Positions 26,493-35,989 are shown, counted from the first letter of the stretch. The stretch: 64,000 nucleotides of DNA from DAIPXZ01 sp036782995 (GCA_036782995.1 DAIPXZ010000002.1:186001-250000), one strand, 5' to 3'. Notes: generated by a model not told the origin, from the letters alone. A program made the numbers and translations.

Positions 26493-27872
26493 TTACACTC
26501 TCACTTCTACCGATTTACGTTTGACACCCGAACGAGATACCGAAAGCAAAAGTCCTACGGCAATCATAAAGAAAAAGTTCGCCGTACCGCCGTAGCTGAA
26601 AAAAGGCAATGTCATTCCGGTCGGTGGCACAATACTCAAGGCAACACCTATATTGTAAAATGCCTGAAAACACAAAAGGCTCGTATATCCGACTGCTAGA
26701 ATTCGCGAAAAGAGAGAGTTCGCCCTCCACGCAATCGCCATGCCCGCGAACAATAATAGCCCAAATAATACGATAACCATCGCACCGCCCACAAAGCCCA
26801 ATTCTTCACAGAGAATGGAGAAAATATAGTCATTATGTTGCTCTGGCAAATATTGGTACTTCTGACGGCTGTTTCCTAAGCCGACACCCGTCAAGCCTCC
26901 CGATCCGATAGCAATTAATGACTGCTGGCTCTGGTATGAGGCTTCATCATCTTCGTCACTTTCTTCCTCTTCCGTTTCATCACTGTTCATTTGATTGAAA
27001 ATATCAATACGAGTAAAAAAGTGAGCAAAATTCTGCTTCGCCTTCTGTTGGATATCCATGATATTGAAAAGGAAAACGATACCGACCAGAATCGCCACAA
27101 CAGCGAATAACATTCCTGCACCGCGTAGCCAGCTCGACAGAGAAATGCCGGAGCAAAAGAAGCATACGCCACAGACGAATACCAGAATACCGAAGCAGGA
27201 TACGTGTGGTTGCGCCAGAACAAATGCCATAACTATTAAGAGAAGTCCACCTGGGATAACAATATCAACCAATGCATCGAAGGTTTTCTTCGAAATGCGT
27301 TTTCCTTGGTAATGCAATTTACCTGCTTTTCGTTGCCGTTGGACAAATGAACGATAACCCGCGACGCAAAACACCAAGCCAACCTTAATCAGCTCCGATG
27401 GTTGAAAAGATAGCGAACCGATGCTTACCCATCGTCGCGCACCATTGATAACATTACCAAAAAAGAGTGTAGCAACGGCAAGGCCCAGAGTCATCGTGTA
27501 CACGGCAATCACGAATCCAATATGGTCAAATAATCGAATCGGAAGCATTGAAATTACTGCGCCGATGAGTATACCAAGGAGCATAAAGCCGCCCTGACGA
27601 ATAACATAATAGAATGGGTCACTTTCATCTGTATATCCTCTCGGAATACTAGCCGAAAAGAGCATAAGGAGTCCGAAACCCGTCATTAATAAAATCAACA
27701 GAGAAAGCCAAATATTGACACGTAATGGCTCTAAGAAGCGAATTCCTGTCACTTCACCACTCTTGGCGAAATCGACTTCAGCACCAATATAATCAGACGA
27801 TTTTTTCTTTTTATCGGTCTTCGCAGGTTCATTTGTATCCGAAGATGATTTGTCCTTGTTCTTTTCAAACAT
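26493..27872 (-). CDS. ftsW: Peptidoglycan polymerase FtsW
   Basis: 459 residues from the ATG at 27872 (GGAGGG about 10 bases upstream), overlapping murF by 8 bases. SEDS protein with about ten membrane helices; signature SLSFQPSELIKVGLVF and EELGFVGG plus FSYGGTANFFFMIAVGLLLS. It polymerises glycan strands at the septum together with the class B PBP upstream. Odd: a roughly 20-residue, almost wholly acidic insert (MNSDETEEEESDEDDEASYQ) replaces the usual short extracytoplasmic loop before SQQSLIAIGSGG. Confidence 0.95.
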   Translation of the reverse strand: MFEKNKDKSSSDTNEPAKTDKKKKSSDYIGAEVDFAKSGEVTGIRFLEPLRVNIWLSLLILLMTGFGLLMLFSASIPRGYTDESDPFYYVIRQGGFMLLGILIGAVISMLPIRLFDHIGFVIAVYTMTLGLAVATLFFGNVINGARRWVSIGSLSFQPSELIKVGLVFCVAGYRSFVQRQRKAGKLHYQGKRISKKTFDALVDIVIPGGLLLIVMAFVLAQPHVSCFGILVFVCGVCFFCSGISLSSWLRGAGMLFAVVAILVGIVFLFNIMDIQQKAKQNFAHFFTRIDIFNQMNSDETEEEESDEDDEASYQSQQSLIAIGSGGLTGVGLGNSRQKYQYLPEQHNDYIFSILCEELGFVGGAMVIVLFGLLLFAGMAIAWRANSLFSRILAVGYTSLLCFQAFYNIGVALSIVPPTGMTLPFFSYGGTANFFFMIAVGLLLSVSRSGVKRKSVEVRV

Positions 27873-29331
27873 CGCGTGATTGCCCTCCTCTCTTTTCATA
27901 ATCATCGATTAACGTATGCATGGCAAACGAATGCGATGCCTTTACGAGCACAAAGTCATCCGGCAAAAGCGCGGTCATCAATTTATCTCGCATCACTTCT
28001 TTATTGTCAAAAGTATACACATCTTTGGACTTTCCCGCATCTTCTGCGCCCTTTTTTACGTCATTGCGATAGTCACCCGTAACAAATAGGATGTCAATGC
28101 CTGCCGCAGCCGCTTCACGACCGATATATTCATGCATTTCTTTAGAATATGAACCAAGCTCCAGCATATCAGCCAAACAAGCGACCGTCCGATGTCCCTT
28201 GGCACGCGCTACCAGGGTTTCAAATGCAGATTTCATGGACTCCGGCCCAGCGTTATACGAATCATCGACGAATGAGATTTCTCCGACGCGAACACATCTT
28301 TCTCGATTTCCAATGGGCTGATAGGAAAGAAGACGCTTGGCAACTGCATCAAGGTTCAAGTGCCAATCCGACGCCAATAAGAGTAGTGCTAATGCGTTGG
28401 TACAATGATGATTTCCCAGAAGATTCAATGATACCGTCGTAGCTTGTTCCACAGAATTTGAAGACAAATCGGATTGCGATAAAATGCGCACATCAAATTG
28501 CTGTCCTTCATCGGATTCGATTCGATTCGAGGCTGTGGCAATTATCTTACACCAAGGGTGTTTACTAAAGTATGTCGCATCCAAATGCATTCCCGTGACA
28601 CCTACACGAACATCTTCACGAAGTGCGCCGCTTTCCATATAAGAGATTAACATCGCGTCTTCGGCAGGAATGATGAGTAAGCCATTTTTCGCAAGCCCAT
28701 CGACGATTTCGAGCTTCGCCTTCATGATGTTCTCACGCGAGCCTAATCGTTCGATATGCGCCACACCAATATTTGTGATACATGCGACATCCGGCTTTGC
28801 AATCATGGTAAGCTCTTCGATTTCTCCGCGCAAACGCATGCCCATTTCTAAAACGAGTGCTTCTGTCATATCCGGAGTATGAAGAATAGTTGAAGAAAGA
28901 CCAATTTCGTTATTGAGATTGGCATCCGTGCCATGTGTCAGTATAACGCCGGAAAGTCCTAGCTTCAGCATCTCACGGGTAGACGTTTTACCGACACTTC
29001 CCGTGACAGCAACCACGCGTACATTGAGCTTCTGTCGAACATAAGCGGCGAGTGCTTCATAGGCAATCTTAGTGTCATCGACAATAATACGAACAATCGG
29101 GAGCTCCGTTTCAACGTCACGACTAACAATGGCCGCAGCGGCACCTTCGCGGGCAGCCTTATCTACATATGCATGGCCGTCAAAGCGTTCACCGACAAGA
29201 GCAACAAAAAGCTCTCCTTTTCCTATGGAACGGGTATCCGTGGAAACCCCTTCGAGGAGTAAATCCATATTCGCTTGATCGAGTATCTTTCCACCTGTAG
29301 CAGTGGTGATTTCTTTCAGTGTCAATTTCAC
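27865..29331 (-). CDS. murF: UDP-MurNAc-tripeptide:D-Ala-D-Ala ligase MurF
   Basis: 488 residues, GTG start overlapping the murE stop (GTGA). ATP-binding loop AVTGSVGKTSTREML (about 108-122), central ligase motifs TNIGVAHIERLGSRE and the C-terminal domain VDDSYNAGPESMKSAFE. It adds D-Ala-D-Ala to the muropeptide. In many relatives mraY and murD follow; here ftsW follows directly. Confidence 0.96.
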   Translation of the reverse strand: MKLTLKEITTATGGKILDQANMDLLLEGVSTDTRSIGKGELFVALVGERFDGHAYVDKAAREGAAAAIVSRDVETELPIVRIIVDDTKIAYEALAAYVRQKLNVRVVAVTGSVGKTSTREMLKLGLSGVILTHGTDANLNNEIGLSSTILHTPDMTEALVLEMGMRLRGEIEELTMIAKPDVACITNIGVAHIERLGSRENIMKAKLEIVDGLAKNGLLIIPAEDAMLISYMESGALREDVRVGVTGMHLDATYFSKHPWCKIIATASNRIESDEGQQFDVRILSQSDLSSNSVEQATTVSLNLLGNHHCTNALALLLLASDWHLNLDAVAKRLLSYQPIGNRERCVRVGEISFVDDSYNAGPESMKSAFETLVARAKGHRTVACLADMLELGSYSKEMHEYIGREAAAAGIDILFVTGDYRNDVKKGAEDAGKSKDVYTFDNKEVMRDKLMTALLPDDFVLVKASHSFAMHTLIDDYEKRGGQSRDV

Positions 29332-30866
29332 GATAATGCCGTCCTCGCTTGTTCTTCATCCAATATCGCTTTTGCGACTTCCACATCGTCATAATGGGTT
29401 TTCTCGCCATTCACGTCTTGATACTTCTCATGCCCTTTACCAGCGATGATAACATAATCGTCTTTTTGCGCCATTTGGATTGCCTTGCGAATTGCTTCTG
29501 TACGATCGACTACGACTTCGTATGCGCCGTCTGTCTCTTGCATTCCCTTCAGAATGTCTTCGATAATCGACATAGGTTTCTCAAAGCGCGGATTATCTGT
29601 TGTGACTATGGAATAATCACTACCATTTCCAGAAGCACGTCCCATACCAAACCGTCTCTCTTTAGGACGATTACCGCCAGCACCGAAAACCGTAATTAAG
29701 CGACCATGGCAAAACGGACGGAGCTCTGCAAGCAATTGTACGAGACTTTCTTCGTTATGGGCATAGTCGACATAAACGGGAATGTTCGATTGATGCTGTA
29801 CGCGTTCGAGTCTTCCGGGAACACTCACCGTCGCCAGCGCACTTCGAACGGCATCTTCCGGAATATGGGAGAGTCCAGCAATGGCTATTGCACAGAGCGC
29901 ATTTTGCACATTGAATTTGCCCGGAAGCGGGATAAAGAATTCGCCGCTATACCACGGGGAACGAATCATAAATGTACTGCCGTGGATGCCATCGCGGATG
30001 ACTTTTTTTACGTCCAAGGCAACGACATCTGCTTCTCCGTCAATGCCGAAGGTTATCACCGGACAATGCTTCGATGCGTACGCATACGCACGATCAAATC
30101 CGTTAATATCTCGATGAATTACCGCTGTCTTGGCTTGGTCAAAAAGCATCAATTTGCTAGCAAAATAATCCTCTTCATTCGGATGCTCCTCCGGCGAAAT
30201 ATGGTCACGATAGATATTCGTTAATGCGACAATATCATAGCGGCAACCACTGTTCCGACGGTATTTTAGTCCTAAGGATGACACCTCCATCACGCAATTT
30301 TCCGATCCTGTGTCCACCATTTTCTGAAGCATACCTTGAAATTCAAATGCTTCCGGTGTCGTACGACCAGCTTCAACGGATTCTCCGTTGATGATATTGC
30401 ACACAGTGCCAATGAGGCCGGAACGTTGTCCGGCTTTTTCCAATATGTGATAGACCATAAATGTTGTCGTCGTTTTTCCTTTTGTTCCCGTGACGCCAAT
30501 GAGATTCAGTTTATCCGCGGGCTGTGAAAAGAACTCGGCAGATAAAGACGCAAAGCCAAGACGCGACTCCGGCAGCTCCAGGACAACAACATTTTTCTCG
30601 CGGGCCATATTCATTATGATGTCCGATGCAATCCTTTTCTGTCCTTTTTCAATCGCTACTGCACTTGCACCCTTTTCCATCGTGTCCAATACAAATTGAT
30701 GTCCATCATTCTTGGCTCCGGGCATCGCAACAAACAAATCACCCTGTTCTACGTGACGAGAGTCAAATACTACGCGTTTGATGTCTGTGACGCTCGCATC
30801 ACCAAACAGCACTTCACAATTTACGTTCTGAATCATCTTTTGCAGATTCATAAGTAGGTCCCCCAT
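29328..30866 (-). CDS. murE: UDP-MurNAc-dipeptide ligase MurE
   Basis: About 512 residues (507 if ATG 30851 is used; that start has a GGGG-rich site 9 bases upstream, whereas ATG 30866 overlaps the PBP stop as TAATG). P-loop GVTGTKGKTTTTFMVYH, TNIYRDHISPEEHPNEEDY, and near the C-terminus TTDNPRFEKPMSI. The D-N-P-R motif is the one associated with meso-diaminopimelate as the third peptide residue, rather than lysine. Confidence 0.96.
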   Translation of the reverse strand: MGDLLMNLQKMIQNVNCEVLFGDASVTDIKRVVFDSRHVEQGDLFVAMPGAKNDGHQFVLDTMEKGASAVAIEKGQKRIASDIIMNMAREKNVVVLELPESRLGFASLSAEFFSQPADKLNLIGVTGTKGKTTTTFMVYHILEKAGQRSGLIGTVCNIINGESVEAGRTTPEAFEFQGMLQKMVDTGSENCVMEVSSLGLKYRRNSGCRYDIVALTNIYRDHISPEEHPNEEDYFASKLMLFDQAKTAVIHRDINGFDRAYAYASKHCPVITFGIDGEADVVALDVKKVIRDGIHGSTFMIRSPWYSGEFFIPLPGKFNVQNALCAIAIAGLSHIPEDAVRSALATVSVPGRLERVQHQSNIPVYVDYAHNEESLVQLLAELRPFCHGRLITVFGAGGNRPKERRFGMGRASGNGSDYSIVTTDNPRFEKPMSIIEDILKGMQETDGAYEVVVDRTEAIRKAIQMAQKDDYVIIAGKGHEKYQDVNGEKTHYDDVEVAKAILDEEQARTALS

Positions 30867-33370
30867 TATTCCATCGTTATCTTGATGATCGTGCCCATCG
30901 GTACTTGTACCATTTGTGGCCCGCTTGACGGAGTCGGCGTCGGTGTAGGCGTTGGTGTCATTCCGGGGGTATTTTCCTCGCCACCCGGATCGGTTGCTTG
31001 TGGTGTAACACCGTCTTCATCACCACCTTCAGTCTGTGGAGTATCCGGATCGGCGGTCTCTTCGTAACCACGGGCAGGATCCTGCGATACCGCGACGCCT
31101 GTTGGGTCACCGGTGACAGAAATATTCAGGTTATTTTCTTGTGCCAATCGAATGCACTCGATTAAGGTCATTCCCGTAAAGTCAGGAACTTCCACCTGCG
31201 GCATCTCAGCATTGCTTATTGCCATCGGGTAAAGAATAACAACACCGGAGCGATAAAGTGTATCATGAATGCCCGGATACATCATGCCAACAATCGATGC
31301 GCCCGTCATTGAATTTGATCCATCCACAACTGTGAATCCCTGCGCGGTGAGCTTCGTCTTTGCTTCGTCGAAGGTCAAGCCAACAACATCCTGCAAATAG
31401 AATTTCGTCGTCATTGCATCATAATCTTCCTGCGTAAAGCGTCGATCAATACCTAAATACTCCAATGAGTTTTCCACAATAGTAGCAGCAGTACTTGCTG
31501 CAGCACTCGATCCAACCGTCTTATCCTCCGGCTTATTAATAACAACTAATACGACAATTTCCGGATCATAGGATGGTGCATAGCATCCGAAGGATAATAC
31601 GTGCATACCTTCTTCATCACCGACTTCAATCGTCGATGTGCTGGTTTTTCCTGCCACATAGTAGCCTTCGACATAACCCGCACTACCAGTACCTTCCGTA
31701 ACAACCGACTCAAGCATCGCTTGTACACGTTCACATGTTTGTTCAGAGAAAATCGTCTTTACCGCAACTGGGTCATAAGAGCGAACAATATTTCCGTCTG
31801 AATCTGTAATTGCAGATGCCACACGAGGCGTCATTAACGTTCCACCATTCACCAATGCCGAATAAACCATAGCCAATTGCATCGGTGTAACTGTCGAAGA
31901 TTCACCAAATGACAATGTCGCCAAGTCAATTACCGTCGGTTCCTCATGAAAAATACCCATGCCTTCTGCCGGCAAATCAATGCCGGTAACATCATAAAAC
32001 CCAAAATTATGAACATATTCGTAGTACTTCGTGATGCCAATGCGATAAGCAAGCTGTACGAATATCGGGTTGCAGGAATTATCAAAGGCCTGTGTCAATG
32101 TCTCTGTGCCATGATTACCATGTGTTTTTTCACGCCAACACGAAATGGTGTCAATCTCTGAGACCTCAATCGGTGCATCGCTGAACAGCTCATCCTCATA
32201 GGTCAGACCTTCTTCAAAAGCGATGGCCGTTGTCAATGCTTTAAATGTCGAGCCTGGCTCATACGTGTCCGAAATACAGCGATTACGCCAAGCATTACTC
32301 ATGAGATACTCGGCCTTTTCCTCATCGGTATAGGTGTTCCAAAGCATTTCCGTGATACCATACGGACAAGAACGTGCATTGTTCAAGTCGAAATCCGGCA
32401 TCGATACCATGGCCATAATCGCACCCGTATAAGGATTCATAACAATCGCTGTTACACCGTCGCGTGGCTGATAAGTATCATAAGCTTCTCGACAAGCATC
32501 TTCAGCAATACGTTGAATATTCATGTCAATATTGAGAACCACATTGTAGCCGTCTTCCGCCTCAACCGATGTCGGTGAGGAAAATGGAAGGGGGTCAGAG
32601 GCGTTATCTACTTCCGCATACGTATATCCGTATGTGCCTGTCAATATGTCGTCATAATAGGCCTCAATACCGTATTGTCCGACCAGTGTATTACTACTTT
32701 GATCTGCAAACCCAATAACTTGTGGCGCTAAATTGCTATATGTGTAATATCTTTTTGGAATATTGTCAATTGCGACGCCACTCATGTTTTTTTCACTTAG
32801 ATAGGCACGTAGTGCAATCATGTCTGTATACGAAACACGCTTAATCAATTGAACATAGGTTGCGTCAACCATGTATAGTGCATCAAGAACCGTTTCATAG
32901 TCTGCGTTAATGAGCTCGGAAAACTGTGACGCGATATTTTCACAGGCAAGTCTTGTAGTATTGACGTCTGTCGGATCGGTTGATGTATAGGGGATATCTT
33001 GCGACTTCAGCAAATCATTCGGAGTAATACCGATTGTGTACTCATACGTCGTACTAGCCAAAAGATTCATATTTGCATCATATATATCACCGCGTACCGG
33101 GACGTCAACAATACGTTTCCAATGAATCTGAGATGCTTCCATCGAGTATTCAAGGTACTTATTGACACTGATATCATAGAGCTTATATATCAAACATCCC
33201 ATAAAAATGAAAAGAATGGCTGAAATAATGACAATCGTTGTATGTCCGCCGATTCGAAGGCCTTGTGATGGTTCTTCCGAAGATTCGTTGCCATTATTCA
33301 CATTCGGTTGAATCTTGATAATCTTCGATTCGTTTTCCATCTTCCGATATCCGGTCCTTCCTCTATTCAT
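30866..33370 (-). CDS. Class B penicillin-binding protein with PASTA domains (FtsI/SpoVD type)
   Basis: About 834 residues; ATG 33370 or ATG 33340 may be the start, neither with a good ribosome site. One membrane helix at about 46-66, a PBP dimer domain, and a transpeptidase with S375-TFK, S433-CN and K576-TS (counted from a TTG at 33373). Two PASTA domains follow. The second is split: after VAVSQDPARG there is a roughly 55-residue acidic and Thr/Pro-rich insert before its last strand VPMGTIIKITME. It cross-links septal peptidoglycan with FtsW. Confidence 0.94.
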   Translation of the reverse strand: MNRGRTGYRKMENESKIIKIQPNVNNGNESSEEPSQGLRIGGHTTIVIISAILFIFMGCLIYKLYDISVNKYLEYSMEASQIHWKRIVDVPVRGDIYDANMNLLASTTYEYTIGITPNDLLKSQDIPYTSTDPTDVNTTRLACENIASQFSELINADYETVLDALYMVDATYVQLIKRVSYTDMIALRAYLSEKNMSGVAIDNIPKRYYTYSNLAPQVIGFADQSSNTLVGQYGIEAYYDDILTGTYGYTYAEVDNASDPLPFSSPTSVEAEDGYNVVLNIDMNIQRIAEDACREAYDTYQPRDGVTAIVMNPYTGAIMAMVSMPDFDLNNARSCPYGITEMLWNTYTDEEKAEYLMSNAWRNRCISDTYEPGSTFKALTTAIAFEEGLTYEDELFSDAPIEVSEIDTISCWREKTHGNHGTETLTQAFDNSCNPIFVQLAYRIGITKYYEYVHNFGFYDVTGIDLPAEGMGIFHEEPTVIDLATLSFGESSTVTPMQLAMVYSALVNGGTLMTPRVASAITDSDGNIVRSYDPVAVKTIFSEQTCERVQAMLESVVTEGTGSAGYVEGYYVAGKTSTSTIEVGDEEGMHVLSFGCYAPSYDPEIVVLVVINKPEDKTVGSSAAASTAATIVENSLEYLGIDRRFTQEDYDAMTTKFYLQDVVGLTFDEAKTKLTAQGFTVVDGSNSMTGASIVGMMYPGIHDTLYRSGVVILYPMAISNAEMPQVEVPDFTGMTLIECIRLAQENNLNISVTGDPTGVAVSQDPARGYEETADPDTPQTEGGDEDGVTPQATDPGGEENTPGMTPTPTPTPTPSSGPQMVQVPMGTIIKITME

Positions 33371-33445
33371 CAAGCTATTATTTTACACATAATGAGTGGG
33401 CTTTTTCTACCTTAAACCCCAATATTGCCACATTTTTATCTCCAT

Positions 33446-33548
33446 AAAAAAACTCTTCTGATAAACAAGTCATGCGTTTCCCTCGGTCATCAAATCAACG
33501 AGGAATTGCGGACAGATACTTGTGTCCGACATGCCAATCAAGAAGAGT
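33446..33548 (-). ncRNA. Candidate structured RNA / complex terminator between ftsL and the PBP gene
   Basis: On the transcript strand ACTCTTCT pairs with AGAAGAGT (33541-33548 with 33452-33459), extended by a further GAT/ATC, and the 3' arm runs straight into seven U. Inside are hairpin A CGGACA/TGTCCG (33509-33528), hairpin B CCTCG/CGAGG (33481-33503) and a possible CATGT/GCATG helix. The loop of hairpin A (CAAGT) can pair with ACTTG downstream, giving a pseudoknot. It begins 5 bases after the ftsL stop. It does not match any riboswitch class that I recognise. Confidence 0.5.
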
Positions 33549-33552
33549 GTTC

Positions 33553-34185
33553 TTATTTTGTAGAATAATAGCGTGCCAAATCACGCTTCGCTTCACTGAC
33601 CATCTCATCAGTGATACCCAGTGAATTATATGAAATGCTCGTCATCAAGCGATCGGAACCCGGCATAATCACGGCGACAACCTGTTGGTCATTCGGTTCT
33701 ACCATGCCGAGTCGTGCTTTTGCCTCTTCGCGAACCCATTCGAGATCTGCGCCTTGTGAAAGGCTTTCACGAAGCATTTTTGTTTCACGACGAGTCGTTT
33801 CAATGCTGTCTTCCTTCTTATTGTTCAGGTAGTTTTGATTGGAAATCACAGCTTCGTTGTAGAGCACGACACCTAATGACGCGGCAATGAGGAGTGATAC
33901 AAAAATGACCTTTGCAAATTCCGCTAAACGGCGGAGCTCCTTGAAACGGTTATTTTTGTTATACGTCTGCTTCGTTTGCTCAATTATTTTGCGATTCTTT
34001 TTCGCCACTTCATACTTCTCGAGAGGTGTTTCAAGAATCGAGAAAATCGGATCACCCACAACGTACTTCGCCGCTTCACCACTAGTATATGCACGCATAC
34101 TCAAACCTGAATAGTCGTCGGTACCTGTGCCATAAAGCATGGCGTCAATATTCATTTCTATGGGAGCTACATTTTTCTGGGCCAT
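33553..34185 (-). CDS. FtsL/DivIC-like divisome protein
   Basis: 210 residues. A cytoplasmic N-terminus of about 90 residues, one membrane helix (FAKVIFVSLLIAASLGVVLY), then an extracellular coiled coil and the septum-formation-initiator-type segment ADLEWVREEAKARLGMVEPN. Position directly after rsmH (19-base overlap) is the classical ftsL locus. It is longer than typical FtsL (about 120) because of the N-terminal part. It is expected to form a complex with FtsQ and activate the FtsW-PBP pair. Confidence 0.85.
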   Translation of the reverse strand: MAQKNVAPIEMNIDAMLYGTGTDDYSGLSMRAYTSGEAAKYVVGDPIFSILETPLEKYEVAKKNRKIIEQTKQTYNKNNRFKELRRLAEFAKVIFVSLLIAASLGVVLYNEAVISNQNYLNNKKEDSIETTRRETKMLRESLSQGADLEWVREEAKARLGMVEPNDQQVVAVIMPGSDRLMTSISYNSLGITDEMVSEAKRDLARYYSTK

Positions 34186-35144
34186 TGCTCTTGATTCCTT
34201 TCAAAAATTCTTAGCTTAGCACAAGCAGAGCGTTTGTTTGTGGCTGCTTCCTCTTTCGAGGCCACAATGGGTTTATTCGTAATTGATCGTCCGTATGAGC
34301 GATTCCCGCAAACGCATACCGGAAATTCTCGCGGACATACACATGATGTTTCCAATTTCTTAAATGACTCTTTCACCAATCGATCTTCCAATGAATGAAA
34401 AGATATAACGGCAAAACGGCCTTTATTATTCAATAGTGATGGCGTCACTTCCAGAAGTCGTGATACGGAACGAAGCTCGTTATTAACTTCAATTCGTATC
34501 GCTTGAAAAGTGCGTCGCGCCGGATGCTGGTCTTCTCTTTTTGAAGCAGCAGGCATAGCACTGGCCACAATCGAAGCGAGCTTCGTCGTCGTACGAATCG
34601 GTGCAATTCGTCTTTCCCGATCAATCGCTTCGACGATTCTCTTCGCGTATCTCTCTTCTCCGTAATCATGGAGAATGGAGACCAACTCATCGACGCCGTA
34701 TTCATTCACGACTACTTCTGCCGAAAGAGCTTGCGCAGTATCCATTCGCATATCCAGCGGGCCTTCCTTTAGATAGGAAAAACCTCTTTCCGCCGTATCA
34801 ATCTGATAAGACGAGACACCTAGATCCGCTAAAACACCATCTACCTTATCTATCCCCAAATCACGGAGGACGCTGTCAATTTGCGAGTAGTCGGACTTCA
34901 CAAGAAGCCATTTATCTTTATCCTTGAGCGTTTGCCTTTTGATTTCGCAGGTCGCCAAAGCCTTCGGATCCTTATCAAGAGAAATGAGTCTCCCCTTCGA
35001 GCTCAATCTTTCAGCGATGTGAATGCTATGACCACCGCCACCCGCAGTGCAATCCACATAAATACCATCGCTTACCACTGCCAAGGCATCTATACATTCC
35101 TCAAGCATAACGGGGGAATGATGGAAATCAGAGTCCTGTAACAT
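34167..35144 (-). CDS. rsmH: 16S rRNA (cytosine1402-N4)-methyltransferase RsmH (MraW)
   Basis: About 325 residues. HHSPVMLEECIDAL, SAM loop YVDCTAGGGGHSIHIAE, DGVLADLGVSSYQID, HPARRTFQAIRIEVN and FHSLEDRLVKESF are family signatures. It methylates C1402 in the ribosomal P site. The ATG at 35144 lies within the last codons of mraZ; a GTG at 35153 is an alternative. Confidence 0.96.
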   Translation of the reverse strand: MLQDSDFHHSPVMLEECIDALAVVSDGIYVDCTAGGGGHSIHIAERLSSKGRLISLDKDPKALATCEIKRQTLKDKDKWLLVKSDYSQIDSVLRDLGIDKVDGVLADLGVSSYQIDTAERGFSYLKEGPLDMRMDTAQALSAEVVVNEYGVDELVSILHDYGEERYAKRIVEAIDRERRIAPIRTTTKLASIVASAMPAASKREDQHPARRTFQAIRIEVNNELRSVSRLLEVTPSLLNNKGRFAVISFHSLEDRLVKESFKKLETSCVCPREFPVCVCGNRSYGRSITNKPIVASKEEAATNKRSACAKLRIFERNQEQWPRKM

Positions 35145-35565
35145 TGAATTCACTTAAGTCGAGACTTCGAATCTCGCTTAATTCCTCCTTGCTCTCAGAT
35201 TCAAAGAATGCCTTCGTACAAATATCGAGCTTATCACCCATATGGTAGATACAAACCATATCCGCCGGTTTTGCGCCGATGCTTTCCCATAACTCGGAAG
35301 ATATGGTTATACGTCCCTGCGCATCGAGCTCACATTCCATCTCATTTCCGAGAATTAAACGAGTCGCTTTTCTAGCTTTCTCATCCATTCCGTTCATCGC
35401 CGTCAACTGATCATAGATGTGTTCGAAACGTTCTTGTGCATATACGGAGAGATAACCGGAATCGAGACTGATTGTAATGTGCACACACGAACCCAACTTG
35501 TCCCGAACCTTTGCCGGAACAAATATGCGACCTTTAGCATCAATTTTGTTCGTGTAACGCGCCAT
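35128..35565 (-). CDS. mraZ: Transcriptional regulator MraZ
   Basis: 145 residues with the two AbrB-like (SpoVT-AbrB) repeats: YTNKIDAKGRIFVPAKVRDK and ECELDAQGRITISSELWE. It binds repeats upstream of the dcw operon and represses it. First gene of the cluster, as usual. Confidence 0.97.
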   Translation of the reverse strand: MARYTNKIDAKGRIFVPAKVRDKLGSCVHITISLDSGYLSVYAQERFEHIYDQLTAMNGMDEKARKATRLILGNEMECELDAQGRITISSELWESIGAKPADMVCIYHMGDKLDICTKAFFESESKEELSEIRSLDLSEFNVTGL

Positions 35566-35666
35566 TCTTTTCCTCTGCTACCCCTATTTTTCAAAGAATC
35601 GCCGGGAAATGTCCGATGTGAAGAATGAAAAGACGAATATCCGATTGATAATTTCGTGTACCTTCT

Positions 35667-35702
35667 CACCACATATATGGACGTTTACCCCACAACTCAC
35701 CC
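35667..35702 (-). promoter_or_regulatory. Putative MraZ binding boxes
   Basis: On the minus strand GTGAGT, GTGGGG and GTGGTG occur within 36 bases between the promoter and mraZ. Known MraZ sites are direct repeats of TGGG/GTGGNG-type boxes; here the first two are close but the third is 15 bases further, so the match is partial. Confidence 0.35.
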
Positions 35703-35708
35703 TTAATT

Positions 35709-35736
35709 GACATAATACTCGTAAATTTGTGGTCAA
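35709..35736 (-). promoter_or_regulatory. Candidate promoter of the mraZ/dcw operon
   Basis: Minus strand TTGACC, 16-base spacer, TATGTC, about 145 bases before mraZ. The -35 is good, the -10 weak. Confidence 0.4.
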
Positions 35737-35870
35737 TCAATAGGTTTGGACGAAAAAACCGAACAAATTTTGAACAAATGTCAAATTTTATGACGTTTTG
35801 AATGCGTATTTCTCTCGTCCGCGTAACCGAAACGTTGTAAAATCAATGCTTTTGTAATGCTTTTTATGAC

Positions 35871-35903
35871 AAAAAAAGACCGGTATGAATCACCACACCA
35901 GTC
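35871..35903 (-). terminator. Rho-independent terminator after rodA
   Basis: Minus strand GACTGGT, 12-nt loop, ACCGGTC (one G-U pair) followed by seven T. It lies about 85 bases after the rodA stop and insulates it from mraZ. Confidence 0.7.
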
Positions 35904-35989
35904 AAATATCAATTTTTTTGCATTTATTTTTGCGCCGAATCTGATATTTGCCTCCAGATTCGTTGAAATACGGTAACGTTAAAGAATCG

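Larger units (their letters stand above)
35566..35989. other. Intergenic region between mraZ and rodA
   Basis: About 420 bases without a gene. Nearest mraZ are the putative MraZ boxes and promoter (35667-35736). A long AT-rich stretch (35740-35870) shows nothing specific. The rodA terminator lies at 35871-35903; a T-rich stretch and the rodA 3' flank complete it. Confidence 0.6.

Noticed and set aside
30882..31067. Plus-strand open frame in the 3' end of the PBP gene
   Set aside because: Gly/Val/Pro composition is the antisense of the Thr/Pro insert; no independent evidence of coding.
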